Source: Favolaschia claudopus
Lineage: Eukaryota > Basidiomycota > Agaricomycetes > Agaricales > Mycenaceae
Length of the DNA stretch: 64,000 nt
NCBI GenBank assembly: GCA_037176885.1
Contig: JAWWNJ010000051.1
Location: 124,001-188,000, forward strand
Direction of reading: 5' to 3'
Shown here: piece by piece, positions 36,045 to 47,203 of the stretch
Layout of the letters: every line of letters starts with the position of its first letter
Numbering within the stretch: position 1 is the first letter of the stretch
The notes under the pieces: model-generated
Told to the model about the DNA's origin: nothing
Database searches by the model: none
The model's input: the letters and a program-made list of their open reading frames with translations, nothing else
Position numbers and translations under genes: made by a program

Positions 36045-36865
36045 TTAGTCTCCTCCATCCCCGCGTCTTCCTCCTCCCAGTACTCGGGCACCTCGACGAA
36101 TTCGTCCGAGACATGTTCTAAATGAACAACCTTGGGCTTGGGCTTTGAGCAAGCTCAAATGATCAAGGAATGCTTTGGTGAGCGCCTCCTGCTTCATTGC
36201 AAGAGTTTTCAGCGAAGTCTTCGTTGGAATTTCGATTTTCTTGATCTTGCCCGAGTTCCACATGCGCCGTAGCTTGTCGAGCTGGTTGTCCAGCTTTGCG
36301 CGCGTCATTCCATGGAAGCAAATCACGTCGACAGATTGAATGAGAGGCGTGGCATCCAGCTTTGATTGGATCATGGCTTCTTTCGCCGCCTTGTCTGCTT
36401 TAGCCTGCTCTTTCTCAGCCACGAAACGCGCGTCGTACTGCTTCTGCATCTCCCTCCTCTTCTTCTCCAACCCTTCCTTGTCCAACGCTCGAGCAACCTG
36501 AATTAGATGTGCGCGGTCCTCAGAAGTGAGGAACTGTTGAGCAAACTCGTACGTCCCATTCCTTTGATACATTGTGAGGCCGTTATGGGTGTGAAACGCC
36601 GCCGTAGAGTTCTCGCGGAACCACACGATCAGCGCCCCTAGCGCGCCTTCGTTCTGGTCGTTCGTCGGGGCAGCCAGACGCGGTCGCGCTCGCTATCGCT
36701 TAAGCCATCAATCACGCCGCCCTGCGCGTACTCGGAAGAAAATCGAATCCACGTCGCGATGGCACCCTCGAGAAACTTGGAGAAGATCTCCTGAAGGTGG
36801 GGAAGTTTTCCTGACACGTACACCTCATTTAGCTGTGTTTTTGTAAAATGTACTTGAACAGTCAA
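36045..36865 (-). pseudogene. MHKD-type repeat protein, 3' fragment (copy 2)
   Basis: Only the C-terminal third of the family is present: LEGAIATWIRFSSEYAQGGV (36,720-36,780), ERDRVWLP, then after a frame change AFHTHNGLTMYQRNGTYEF, LTSEDRAHLIQVARALDKEG and the Lys/Glu-rich coiled coil to about 36,180, with LDNQLDKLRRMWNSGKIKKI. Frames shift once between 36,640 and 36,620, where the conserved NDANEGALG block should be. There is no N-terminal part upstream before the KDZ gene, so it is a truncated copy. Confidence 0.65.
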
Positions 36866-37185
36866 CAGGCCTTTTACAAAATGTTCTTAGTAACTATAAA
36901 GAGACGGAATAATGATTATACATCAAGCGGTGATGTCCCCGGACCATCGGCATCAACGGCAGGGTGCTCAAAAATATAGTATCATCTCTGACATGTCTGC
37001 CGGGCATGCCTTGACCACGGCTGGGTGATGGTGGGTGATGGGAAGTGACGGGAGGTTGTAGAACATGATGAACGATAAATATACCTGATGATGCTGACGA
37101 GACAGCATCAATCCATCAATTTTGACAGATCCACTTGGAAAAAAACACAATAAATCCGAATTTATTGACAGAAAATCACCATTTA
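36866..37185. other. Flank between MHKD fragment and KDZ gene
   Basis: 320 bp without a gene. It may hold the downstream end of the KDZ element, but I found no terminal inverted repeat partner in the window for the candidate end sequences near 36,935-36,975. Confidence 0.3.
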
Positions 37186-40100
37186 TCAATCCACATCCTC
37201 CTCACCCCCCATAAAATACTCCTCGTCGCTATACACATCCCCCCTTGCACCCGCGCCGCCCTCGTTGTCGCTACCGTCGCCACCGCTGTCGCCGTCGTTG
37301 CCGCCGCCTCCTTCCACATTCCCCGCCCTTGGCAGGCGCCGTTTCCCGCGGCCCTGATGTATCTCCGTCATGGATACCTCCACCTTTCCCCGCAGGTCCC
37401 GATACATGGCAGCCTGCTTCAGGGCATAGGCGATGGCCCCCTGGGCGAAACCTTCCTCCACCACCCCCACTGCGATCCCCTTTGCACGCCCCTCCCAGCG
37501 AGCAACCTCGTAATCATAGGAAACGAGGACCCGGCGGTATTCCTCTTCCAGAAGATCCACCTCCTCCTTCCACCGCTTGCTTCGCGCGCGAGCCTTAGTC
37601 CACTCGATGCGGAGAGACTCCTCCAACTCTGCATCGCTCCCAACCGACGCCGCTTGCGTCCAGATCCAAGAGACCTGGCGCATGTTTTCCGACGGGTTAA
37701 CGACCGCCTCCCCGTCATTCTCCTCATCGATTACATCACCCAGATCCCCCGCACCTTCTCCCCACTGCTCCAGCCTCCGTCTTCGAGTCTCATCCCGTTT
37801 CTTCCGCATCGCCTGCTTCTTCGACAACTCCTCTGGATCCTCCATTGTCCGAACATCCTCCTTCCTCAGTTTCCTCCACCCAATCTTCCCTACATCTCCG
37901 TTGTGTAGCATGCGTAAAGCCTCCCAGGCGTCTTGGTACTTCTCGGAATGGAGCCTGATCTTGCTCTCATTGCGCTCCACCAAGGCTCTGGCACGAGTAT
38001 TTGCGCCCTGGTTGCGGGCGTGTAGTTCCTTGTAAGTGAAGAAACGCGCTTTGACGTGGAGCTGCGTTCGCAGGTGCCTCAATGCCTCCGAACATTGGGC
38101 GTCCCGAGCAAACTGCTCAACGAGATCCACCCCCCCCATGCAGCCTACCCTCCGTTCCTCAGCCGTCAACGCAGACGGAAGCATGAGAGGGGCGTTCTCT
38201 GGAAGCTCCTCATCCGCCGCCTCCGGAGCTTCCCTACGCGAAAGCGCTTGAAGGGCACCGGGGGTATACGTCGTTTGAAGCTTGCGGAAGCGGACGATGC
38301 CGCGGTTGAGAGTCCGTCGCAGGGCGATCAAGTCGATCTTCTGTGCCGTTGTGCCAGCCTTTTTGAGCTCAGCCTGAACACGGAGGCGACGCCTGTCAGA
38401 AATAGCATCAGCACGGTAGTTTCTCGTGAGAACGGTCCGACTTACTGCTGGTCCTCCAGCTCCAGCCCGGCGAATATGAAAGCACTGGGGCTGATGTCGT
38501 GGATGGACGGCACACCTCGGGATACTTCCTCGGCCTCCTGCTGAGCTAACCGAAGGCGGACGTCAGCCTCTGTCAAGTCTGCAGCGCGTTAGTGGTGATG
38601 TTTATTAACATGACGACGACGAAGCACTCACTGCGTTCCGTTAGCTCATATGGATTCTTGACACCCTCTGCCTTTGGGTCCTTCTCGAACTCTACTACCA
38701 TGGACTCCCACCCCTCCACGCGCTCTGCCTGTTCCGTCGAAAACGCCTCAAACGCCTCGGTTTGGACGGCGCGTTGTTCCTTCGCGTTGTCGAGACGACG
38801 GCGGAGAAGTGCACCTGAAAGAGATCGTTAGCTACCCTCCAGTATTCGCTAGGCTAGTGTAACGCACCAATCAAGATCAGTTTGCACCAATTCCAGTATG
38901 CACAGTGGTCATCCAACGCGTCGTACCGAGACCCGGGCCCCATCTCTCGAGTACTACTCGCTACCGCTCCAATGTTCGCCCAGGGGCGTTCGATGCCTTC
39001 GCCATCCGTTTGCCCCGCGCCGGGGGTGAGATTGAGGGAGAAAAGCAGTTGGCAAAGGCGGAGATGAGCGTGGATATGCATTTTGGGGATGACGAACTGG
39101 AAGAGCTCCAAAACGATGTACAGGCGCATAAGGGGGGGGAGCTGGGACAGGCGAGCTTTGAGGTTTTTCCACCATTGGCAGATGATGTCGTAGGACACAA
39201 GCTTGCGCAGCCGCTTGTGCTTCCATCGCAGAATCGCAGCAATAATCCAATCCATATTCGCGTATCTAAAGGCCAGCGTGAGTTACAGGGTCAAACGTAC
39301 GAGATGAGAACTTAGACTCACCGCTCTCCCCGTTGCAGATCGCCAACCCCGGTGGCTTGCACAAACTCATGCCTCGCACAGACACCCATCCCCACCCCCG
39401 TCGCACTGTAACCCCGCGAAAACTTGGTGTTGGCGTAGTCGAGCGCCGCCAATCCACTGCACGTACTCATCTGAAAAGTACTACATCAGCATCCAAACGA
39501 GCGCTTGTGAAGGTGCGTACGTACCTCCTGTTGATCAGTGACCGTCAACAGGTACTGACGGTAGGGTTCGTACTCGACGAAATACGCCCACCCGGTGCCC
39601 AAGCCGGGGTCCCGCAGATAGGTCGAGACCAGCCTTCGCTTGAGGCGAAAGCAAGCGTCCAGCGCGAGGAAGAGTATGTACAAGAAGCTAGTCCAACTGT
39701 TAGTGTTTATAGGTCAAATACGTTAATATAACGAACCTGGTTTCCGGCGGGGCAGATTCCCAATCTGCTGGTAAATTGACGTCGGGGCGTGGGCACGCTG
39801 GACACTGGATAGCAAGCTCCCCGGGCTGCGTCCCGTTCACTCCACTCAAGGCGTGCCCCCGGCCCCCTCTTTTGAGCAGCAAGAGGTGGCGATACTCGCG
39901 TGTAATTCGCAAGAATTCTCGGTAACGGCTTGGGAAAGCTTTACCAGTGGCGTCCGTTATCTTCTCCAAGGTTGTGTAAAAATCGTACATCGTCGTCTTG
40001 GCCTGGAGGGTTTGTAGGTGGAAGAAGTCGAGCATGCGGAAAGTCATGACCGTGCGGGGGCTGTCTTGGGTGGCCGGGAACCACCGACGTCGTAAGAGTT

Positions 40101-40992
40101 GGACGTGGGGAGAACCCATCTCAGACTCGCGCTGACATTCACAAAAACTCACATCCACCTCCTGCAGTCCGTTTAGATCAAGGACCCAGAAGTGCTGATG
40201 TGCTGAACGCGGCCGTCCACACCGCTTGTGCCCCAACTGGACCTTCAGCCCCAATTCCTTCAGTGAGCTACGCTCAAAAAACCGCCCATTCCAACGCTGA
40301 AATCAACGAAGTTAATTAGCTGATCATCACGACACAGATGCGACAACGTACCTCGACGCGATGAAGTGGGTTTTCTGCATGACGCGCGACGCAGCAGGAC
40401 GGGCAATACAGTAACTCCCCAAAGCACTCCATGCAGCGTATGGTGGGGGTTCCGGTATCACAAGCTGGACATTTGTCTTCCGACGCATCTCCACATCCGT
40501 CCAGCCGCAAGAGTTCGTGCAAATACTCGTCGCGCAGTGCCCGAAATTCATGTAAAACATTATCCTTAATCAATCTGGTAAGTAACACGCTAGTAAACGC
40601 GTAGGATACCGTCCACTTACAGCCGGTTTGTACGGCGCAGCGCGTTTTGGAGGCGGCGAAGGAGGTCGAGGAAAAAACCCTCCCAAATCCATATCATAGC
40701 GCTCGCCATTGAGTCCTTCTGGCTCGAAACCTAGGCCATCTTCGTAATATGCGTTGTCAGGCTCGTCTGCCGGTGCAGCTGCCTGTCTACGAGCGCGTTT
40801 GACTGGAGAAGGCGGGTCAATTGCGATGCGTTGGGACTCGACACGGCGTCCATCGGCAGAGGGCCGTTCTACAAAGGTGTCGATGGGGGCGTCGAGGGTG
40901 GGGGTGAGGAAGTCGGCGAGGGATGTGCTGACGACGTATTGGCTGGTTTCTCGAGCGTCGCCTCGCAGAATGGGTTTTCGCCGGCGACTCAT
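37186..40992 (-). CDS. KDZ-superfamily transposase with CxC2-like zinc domain
   Basis: Transposase of the Kyakuja-Dileera-Zisupton class. The ATG at 40,992 gives MSRRRKPILRGDARETS. A Cys cluster of CxC2 type follows (40,380-40,470: CPACDTGTPTIRCMECFG, then CPSCCVARHAENPLH), then the conserved AHQHFWVLDLNGLQEVD and TFRMLDFFHLQTLQAKTTMY. The RNase H-like core lies at 38,900-39,300: LVSYDIICQWWKNL with the first acidic residue, FVIPKMHIHAHLRLCQLLFS, and TDGEGIERPWANIGAVASS with the Glu. The C terminus is a long helical, Arg/Glu-rich region ending in an acidic GEEDVD at 37,186. Six to seven GT-AG introns of about 50 nt keep the frame. I see no stop or frameshift, so about 1,150 residues of potentially active enzyme. 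Confidence 0.88.
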
Positions 40993-41512
40993 TGCCGGCG
41001 AGGCGGTGACAGCAATGAAGGCGCGGGATGGCAACGGTCTCAACAAAAAATAAGCATAATCATTCAGCAAAATAATGACTTGGTCGAATCAAGCGGACTT
41101 TCGGCTTTACTCGGAGGTCAGGGGTGGCAGTGCCGCCTGCCTCAAGCCGCCCAGCACACACCTAACACCTTCAAAATCTCGAAGCATCTCGCTACGGCGC
41201 CACTCAACTCGGGTGGCGCCATGGTCGACTGACTCACCCCTCCTGGTTAACCCCGTTTGCACTGATCTGCATATGCGACCCACCTCGACTCCGACGCGAC
41301 TCCGACCACCAACATTCGCCGCCCAAATTCCAATTCTTGGCTTCAGCTTCACCTGCAACCCGAGCATTACAGTAGAACTAACGGTTCTTCAATGCCTATC
41401 CGCCCTTGTCAACCCAACTTCCTCTGTTCCTCGACCTTTTCCAAGGCTCAATCGACAAGATCTTAACCGGTATCATTCACATCAAACTTGTGATTCTGCA
41501 CCTCTAACAACC
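40993..41512. promoter_or_regulatory. Divergent promoter between KDZ and TET/JBP genes
   Basis: The two element genes are transcribed away from this 520 bp region and must share or abut promoters here. No clear TATA box is seen; no other gene fits. Assignment is by position only. Confidence 0.5.
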
Positions 41513-43524
41513 ATGCGCTCAGCATCTCAACCCCAGCGTTCAAAAGGCAGAAGGCGTCCAATTGATGGGTAGGAAATGGACCCCCCCACCGGTAAGCAAC
41601 CCTCCGTCCTTTCTCGTTCCTTCGCCCAGTACGCGGTCCCGACTTTGGGGCTGCAGAAACGCACCTTTTGAAGTACGCGGCTCCGACTTTGGAGTTGCGG
41701 AACCACCACGTCACTCCTCCGCCCCTACCGACCAACGCTAACCGACTAACAGGTCGCAGAACGCGCTCTGGCGCTGAATTTAGCCCCTTCTCGATCTTCT
41801 CCAACACCGTCGCCGTCCTCCTTCCGAACATCCGCCTCACCGACCTTCTTGCGAAGCGCGATCTCGGCCCTGACTCAGACGCGGAATCCGACGAAGAGTC
41901 CGACAAAGAGTCTGAGGACGATGGACCTCCAGCCACGACAAACTCGTCCCCACACGGGCGCGTCCCTACTCGCGCGCCCCCAACACCAGCTCCCTCCCGC
42001 GCACGCTCCCCCACACGCGCACCTTCCCCATCTCTTGGCGTCATCCGAGTCAAACGCGCCCCAGCTTTGCCCCCGACTCCTCCTACCCCATCTCCTGGCG
42101 TCATCCGAGTCAAACGCGCCGCAGCTTCGCCCCCGACTCCTCCTACCCCGACTCTCGGCGTCATCCGAGTCCCGCGCGCCCCAGTTTCGCCCCCGACTCC
42201 TCCAGCACCGACTCTCGGCGTCATCCGAGTCCCGCGCGTCCCTGCACAAGTAAAAGCTCGCCAGCATGCGAATGCAGCAGTCAAGGAGCGGCAACAGGCG
42301 AAAAAATATCGCAAGACTCGCGCTCGGCGCCGGCAGGAGCGTGAACAGCGGCGCCTCGACTCCGACGTCCCCCTCAAGGCCGTGACGCGTCTACGGGCGT
42401 CGCGCGCTGTACCCGTGCAGGTTCCCGTCAGCTTTCCGCGCCCTTTTCATGCGCCCATCGCGTCGTCGGGATGGCAGGCCGTGCTTCAGCCGGAACCCGA
42501 GAGGCGAGCGCACGATCTGGCAGAGCTGCTGCGCGACCCCGATATGCGCAAGATGGATTGGGACGGCGAACCCACCCCCTTCGTCGACGCCGACCGACAA
42601 ATACTATTTTGCCTGGGCGGCTTTCCCCCCGATAGGAACGGAAGCGATTGGGAGGGTGACGTGTCAAAGCCCGCGGCGGAAGCTATGAAAGGGTCTGCGG
42701 TACAGATCTATACGGTGCCCCGTTGGCAGCGAAAACGGGCGGCTGGAGAACGCATACCGAGGCGAGGGGGCCATGCGGCGAAGAGTGTAGGGGCGTCCAT
42801 GGGCGGCGGTCAGGTCAAACCCCAGAATCTGTCCCACTCCCCCAGACTCTTGGCCATATTCGCTGCGCTCTTCGCCCTCAAATGCTTCGAGCGCATATCT
42901 GGATGGACGAATAGTAAGTCACCCTCCTCGGCAATTGCCCACGCTTCCCATGTCACTCATCTCATCCCTCTAGCCCTATTCATGGCCTTCGCACCCGACC
43001 TGTGGAAGTTTTACCGCGACACCCTCGACGCCGTGTGCTCCCACGACCCCACGATCCTCCGAAACTTCTCCCAGAAGTTCTCCGTTTTTTCTACTACCAC
43101 CTTTAACTTCGGCCCCCGGACTGTGACCTTCCCCCACATCGATTTTCGCAATCTCGCATGGGGTTGGTGCGCCATCACCGCTCTTGGGGACTACGACCCG
43201 GACCGCGGCGGCCACCTCATTCTGTGGGACCTCAAGCTAATCATCCGGTTTCCTCCGGGCTCGACGATACTTATCCCTTCAGCTATCATGCGTCACTCAA
43301 ACACCAACATTCAGCCCCACGAGACGAGGTTTTCCTTCACGCAGTTCACCCCCGCCGCTCTGTTCCGTTGGGTTTACAATAACTTTCGGACCGACAAAGA
43401 CATCAACGCTTCTACGAAGACGTCGGCCGCTGAGCATGAGCAGCGTAGGCAAGACAAGCGCCGCCGATGGAGCGAAGGTATCAAAATGTACAGGACATGG
43501 AAGGGTAAGGTTCGGACCCTTTGA
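41513..43524 (+). CDS. TET/JBP-family 2-oxoglutarate/Fe(II) dioxygenase
   Basis: Members oxidise 5-methylcytosine or thymine in DNA. Start model: ATG at 41,513 (MRSASQPQRSKGRRRPIDG), intron from 41,569 to about 41,758, then TRSGAEFSPFSIF. An acidic then Pro-rich linker includes four 20-residue repeats (42,031-42,240). After a basic region, the dioxygenase core lies at 42,840-43,370: WKFYRDTLDAVCSHDP, then TFPHIDFRNLAWGWCAITAL with the HxD iron ligands, GGHLILWDLKLIIRFPPGST, the distal His in IPSAIMRHSNTNI and the 2OG-binding Arg in HETRFSFTQFTPAALFRWV. An intron (about 42,914-42,973) has a consensus GTAAGT donor. All key residues are present, so activity is plausible. About 590 residues. Confidence 0.87.
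42031..42240 (+). repeat. 60-bp in-frame minisatellite in the TET/JBP gene
   Basis: Three and a half to four tandem copies of exactly 60 bp, each coding for 20 residues around LGVIRVKRAPxxPPTPPTP. Between copies, Lys is replaced by Pro and a few other positions vary. The period keeps the frame, giving a disordered basic/proline linker. Confidence 0.9.
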
Positions 43525-44084
43525 TTCCCATACGTCGGACTCGGTCTATACAATATTTCTTTTGGCGTCTACCTATCTTTCGAATACCGTAACATCGCAC
43601 TCTATATACTTCCTACATTGTTTAATATGATAGACCTTGTTTTTCTGCCTCTACGCCACCCCTTTGAGACTGCCTTTATGAGCTTTGGCTTTCGCAAAAT
43701 AGGTGCATCGGACGTTCGGAGGGTGGAAGCGATGCCGTAAATGGCGAACTCGTTACGGGCCGGGAGCCACGGACAGCGAGCTCAAGACCGCCTCGATGGT
43801 CATAGGGGATTCAGAGTGTGCCAACCCATTAACATTGACAACAGGTATGTTTCTTGTTTTTTTCAAATTATTTGCATTTTTTGAGGTGGCCAGAGGTACT
43901 TTGAAAGTTTCGAGTATGGAAGTGAGCCTTCAATACCTTGACTTTACCCTTGGTTCCATACTACCGCCTGGTCGATATTTCCAGCTCGCCCAAAATCTCG
44001 ACCTCAAAATACTAAACACCTCACTCCCAACTTTCTCTCTGACTAGATCGAGGTCTCTCTCGCCCTCTCTTCCGTGTACCCGCC
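43525..44084. other. Intergenic spacer
   Basis: 560 bp with only short unsupported frames. It holds the 3' flank of the TET/JBP gene and the promoter of the small basic gene. No motif found. Confidence 0.4.
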
Positions 44085-44676
44085 ATGGACGACGCCCCCA
44101 ATGCTCAGCGCACTCAAGACTCGCAGTGGCGTGCTGCCGCTCGTTACAAACAAAAGTCGTCTCAAGCTACCAAATGCTTTCAAGACCCTGACTGTACCAT
44201 AGAAATGAGTGCGAGCTAAGGGACAAAGCTCGAGCACGGATGGCACGGTGAGCAGCCGATTCCGACTTTTTTCGTCTCTGCCTTTTTGTCTTCCGCCCTC
44301 GTCTCCCTCACCCTCACCCTTTCCTTTTCATTGTGTTTATCTACTACCCTTTGAGCGTTGACGCTTGTTTTCGAATGTGCTGACCAGCAATTCACAGACA
44401 CCGCGCCCGGCTCCGCGAAGATTCAGAGAAGTCTCGCGTTTACAACGATCGAGCACGCGCCGCCGCTGCTCGTTACCGTGCCACGCGAGCCTCCGACCTC
44501 GCTTGCAGGCAAGCAGATCGGCGAGTCGAGTGAGTTTTCTTGTCTCTTCTCTGACGGACGGGCACTCAAGCGTCTTTCTATTCAGCAACTATGTAACAAA
44601 ATATGGCCACGAGGCCTGGTTGGAGCGTTCTCGTCGGGAGCAGGAGAGGGATAGTCGGGTCGCTCATCACTCATAG
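44085..44676 (+). CDS. Small highly basic helical protein
   Basis: Spliced from four exons: MDDAPNAQRTQDSQWRAAA (ATG 44,085), an intron 44,156-44,202, NECELRDKARARMAR, an intron from 44,248, HRARLREDSEKSRVYNDRA and RAAAARYRATRASDL, an intron (GTGAGT donor near 44,537), then NYVTKYGHEAWLERSRREQE to the TAG at 44,674-44,676. About 140 residues, very rich in Arg and Ala. The basic helix recalls a bZIP basic region but there is no leucine heptad, so DNA binding is only a guess. Similar short Arg/Ala-rich proteins ending with a KYGxEAWLE-like block are common in agaricomycetes, as far as I recall; function unknown. Confidence 0.55.
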
Positions 44677-44754
44677 TCTAGTAGCACTGGTGTTCATTCA
44701 AGAAAATCATATACATCGATTTTACCTCCTCCATTTCCGCCTCCATCTAAACAA

Positions 44755-45116
44755 TCATTTCCACTGTACATGAACCTCTTCCCCCATCTCCTGCATCTCT
44801 TGACCACCGTCCCCCACCGCGTCTGCACTCTCGTCCAACTGCACGATTGCTCTCTCCAACTCCCCCTTCCAAGAATGGAAGAGGTTATGCATGCAACCGA
44901 GAACGCGCGCCCAGGCGCGTTCGCCTGCGTCAATATCTTCGACGTCGGTGAGGTATTCGAAGTAGGTCTGGGGGCCGAAGACGGGGCCGGCGATTGCGTC
45001 GCGGAAGTCACCGCCAGCTTCAGAAGCGCCATCGGACATTTCGTCCACGTCGGTATCACCGTCGGTGGCGGCGGTGCTAGCGGCATCGATATCGCCGTTG
45101 ACAGCGGCGGGGCTGG

Positions 45117-45151
<35 letters not shown>

Positions 45152-45516
45152 ATGAGAGCAGCCTCAGCAGCATTGGAGGCGGCGACGAGTTTGTCCATCC
45201 AGTCGTTGGAGGGTTTTAGAAATTTGCCGAGGGCGTGGAGGAACTCGGCCAAGGGATCCTCTGTGGGGTCACCATGGAGTTGGAGAGCGTTGTCGTAGAA
45301 CTGGGGGTCTTTATCTCGCTCGAGGCTGAGTCGGTCGTGGATATGGGCAAGGCGAGAGGAGATGTGCTGAATGATTTCTCTATGTTCGCCGGCCGGTGTT
45401 TGTTTGATTGGCGAGAGATTGTCCGAGATCCTGAGAAGATTGAGCTGAAATCAGATGGAGATATGTTATGGAACTCACCGCCCACCACCACCTTCAAAAT
45501 TTTGTGTCGCGTCCAT
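44755..45516 (-). CDS. Acidic hypothetical protein with Asp-Thr repeat
   Basis: The ATG at 45,516 starts MDATQNFEGGGG; an intron (about 45,422-45,478) leads to SDNLSPIKQTPAGEHREII, then DPLAEFLHALGKFLKPSNDW, a (Asp-Thr)n run from the GGTGTC minisatellite at 45,116-45,150, an acidic linker and a helix around WARVLGCMHNLFHSWKGELE. About 235 residues, ends HVQWK. No known domain. It lies back to back with the viroplasmin-like gene, starts 186 bp apart. Its intron and frame look maintained. Confidence 0.6.
45116..45150. repeat. Hexanucleotide minisatellite (GGTGTC)n
   Basis: About five copies of GGTGTC in the coding strand's complement, encoding alternating Asp-Thr in the acidic protein. Length change here would not shift the frame. 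Confidence 0.85.
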
Positions 45517-45594
45517 GGTGCGTTGGAATAGTTTGTGGACAAGAAGTTTGGTTGACCTAACGCGTGAAGACCGCGGGAATGTGGCGCCCAGGGC

Positions 45595-45600
45595 TATATA
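45595..45600 (+). promoter_or_regulatory. TATA-like box upstream of the viroplasmin-like gene
   Basis: TATATA 102 bp before the ATG at 45,702, in a GC-rich setting, a sensible place for a core promoter element. Confidence 0.5.
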
Positions 45601-45701
45601 GCTCTGCATGTGACGAGACGTTTCTCGCCTGCCTCTTGTCCACCAACTTCTTTTCACAAAAAATCCTCTCTGCATCCCTTTGCAAAACCAAAATTCTCGA
45701 C

Positions 45702-46730
45702 ATGAGCTCCGACGAAGAAATGGTCGAACCTGGCTTCGGCTCCCGGCCCTGCCTACCCACCTTCGTCCCCGAGAGAGGCCATGAAAATATCGATATCATC
45801 AACTCTGACCCCGCTCGTCGCTTTTTCGTCGTGGGTCAAGGCCACTCCGGCGCTGCAGTGTACACCTCTGCGTATGTTCTTTTCACTTCACCTACATTTC
45901 TTGTGAAAAAAACTTACCGCGGTTTCAGTCGGCGGGCGAAAGATCAGACCGACGGGTTTTCTGGGCAAGTCCAGAAATCTTGCAAGCGGTGGGAGGGCCC
46001 TGGCGGGGTGGAGGAGGCGTGGCGGTTCTTCCACGACGAGCACCACATTGGGGGGTGCCCGCCGCGGAAGCACATCGACGGTCTCATCGATCGTCCGGTC
46101 CATCGTCGAGGCAACCTTCGTACAGCCCCTCCGATGATCAGCTTTTCGAGCTCGCGTCCCCCCCCACCTCCTCGTTCTGCTCCTCCTTCTGAACCTTTGT
46201 CCCCCTCGCCTGCACCCCTGCGCCGCCCCGCTGGTCCCGCCGCGCCTCATACCCCGCAAGCAAAGCTTCCTCTCCGCGCCCCCCTTGGTTCTCCATACCA
46301 AGGCCCTGGGCTCATCTTCCCTCGCCCAGCTACGACCCCTCGCGGGCCTGGGTTCTCTCCCACCGTCATCCCATCCAGCGTTTCTCCACCCGATCTGACA
46401 TTCCTGCGCAACCCCTCCCCGTCGCCCTCGCGCGTCTCGACCTCGTCGTTCCCGTCGTCGTTGTCCTCCGCCTCCATCCCCTCGTCTCCGCGCACCCTCA
46501 CCGCCATTGACGCCGAGGACAATGTCATGGGGGTTGACGACGATGACGACGCCTTCAGTTACGTGGAGGCTGACACCTATTGGGGGGTGAAAGGTATTCG
46601 CCACTGTAACTGGGTGGATCCCACTACAGCCGTGGCCGAGGCAGTTCGGCGGGGGATGGGTCGTAAGTTCACGATGATCTCGGCGCCGACGGAGCTTGAG
46701 TTGGAGGACATGCATGATGAGGGGATGTAA
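45702..46730 (+). CDS. Protein with RNase H1 N-terminal (viroplasmin-like) domain
   Basis: The ATG at 45,702 gives MSSDEEMVEPGFGSRPCL. Residues about 35-95 resemble the RNase H1 hybrid-binding/viroplasmin fold: ARRFFVVGQGHSGAAVYTSA, then across a 60 nt intron AKDQTDGFSGQVQKSCKRW and GVEEAWRFFHDEHH, matching the usual pattern of a Val-Val-x-Gly strand, a 'Val-Tyr-Thr-Ser' turn, 'Gly-Phe-Ser-Gly' and a closing helix. The rest is Pro/Ser-rich and disordered with a final acidic segment and WGVKGIRHCNWVDP. About 320 residues, TAA at the end. This small domain binds RNA/DNA hybrids and is scattered among fungal mobile-element genes. No catalytic RNase H domain follows, so it is a binder, not a nuclease. 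Confidence 0.6.
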   Translation: MSSDEEMVEPGFGSRPCLPTFVPERGHENIDIINSDPARRFFVVGQGHSGAAVYTSAYVLFTSPTFLVKKTYRGFSRRAKDQTDGFSGQVQKSCKRWEGPGGVEEAWRFFHDEHHIGGCPPRKHIDGLIDRPVHRRGNLRTAPPMISFSSSRPPPPPRSAPPSEPLSPSPAPLRRPAGPAAPHTPQAKLPLRAPLGSPYQGPGLIFPRPATTPRGPGFSPTVIPSSVSPPDLTFLRNPSPSPSRVSTSSFPSSLSSASIPSSPRTLTAIDAEDNVMGVDDDDDAFSYVEADTYWGVKGIRHCNWVDPTTAVAEAVRRGMGRKFTMISAPTELELEDMHDEGM

Positions 46731-46785
46731 ATATGTGGACTGTTTTTTCTTGGGTTCAGTGCCGTTCGTCGTCTATCCCCTCCCC

Positions 46786-46850
46786 CCTCGTCGTTGTACT
46801 TGCTATCGCCCCCCTCGTTGTCGTACTTGCTATCGCCGCCGTCGTTGTCA
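46786..46850. repeat. Short tandem repeat of 24 bp
   Basis: About two and a half copies of a C/T-rich unit around TCGTTGT..TACTTGCTATCGCC in the 3' flank of the viroplasmin-like gene. The rest of 46,731-47,203 holds no gene. Confidence 0.7.
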
Positions 46851-47203
46851 GTTCTCGGACTCTGCTATCTTGCTAAACGTATATTCGCTCGTGCCGTCTG
46901 GACTTTACCTACCTTCCCCTACCCCCGCTTCCTCCTATCTAACGCGTATCTTGGGCCCTTAGTTATCTTGGACATTTAGCTACATGCTGCATTTCTAAGT
47001 CTAGTTTCACACTTCATGTACCTCTTTGTTGACTTGTAAATATATGATTCTTGTATATAAAAAAAACCCAGTGTGATTCGGCAAGGCAGGACGATTTGAG
47101 TCTAAGTACGGTTAAGACCACCTGTATGTAAAATTTAGGTACGAGTTTATCTGAATCGTATTCGGCTCCCAGCGACCACGGATCCACTCTGCACCCTCCC
47201 CCA

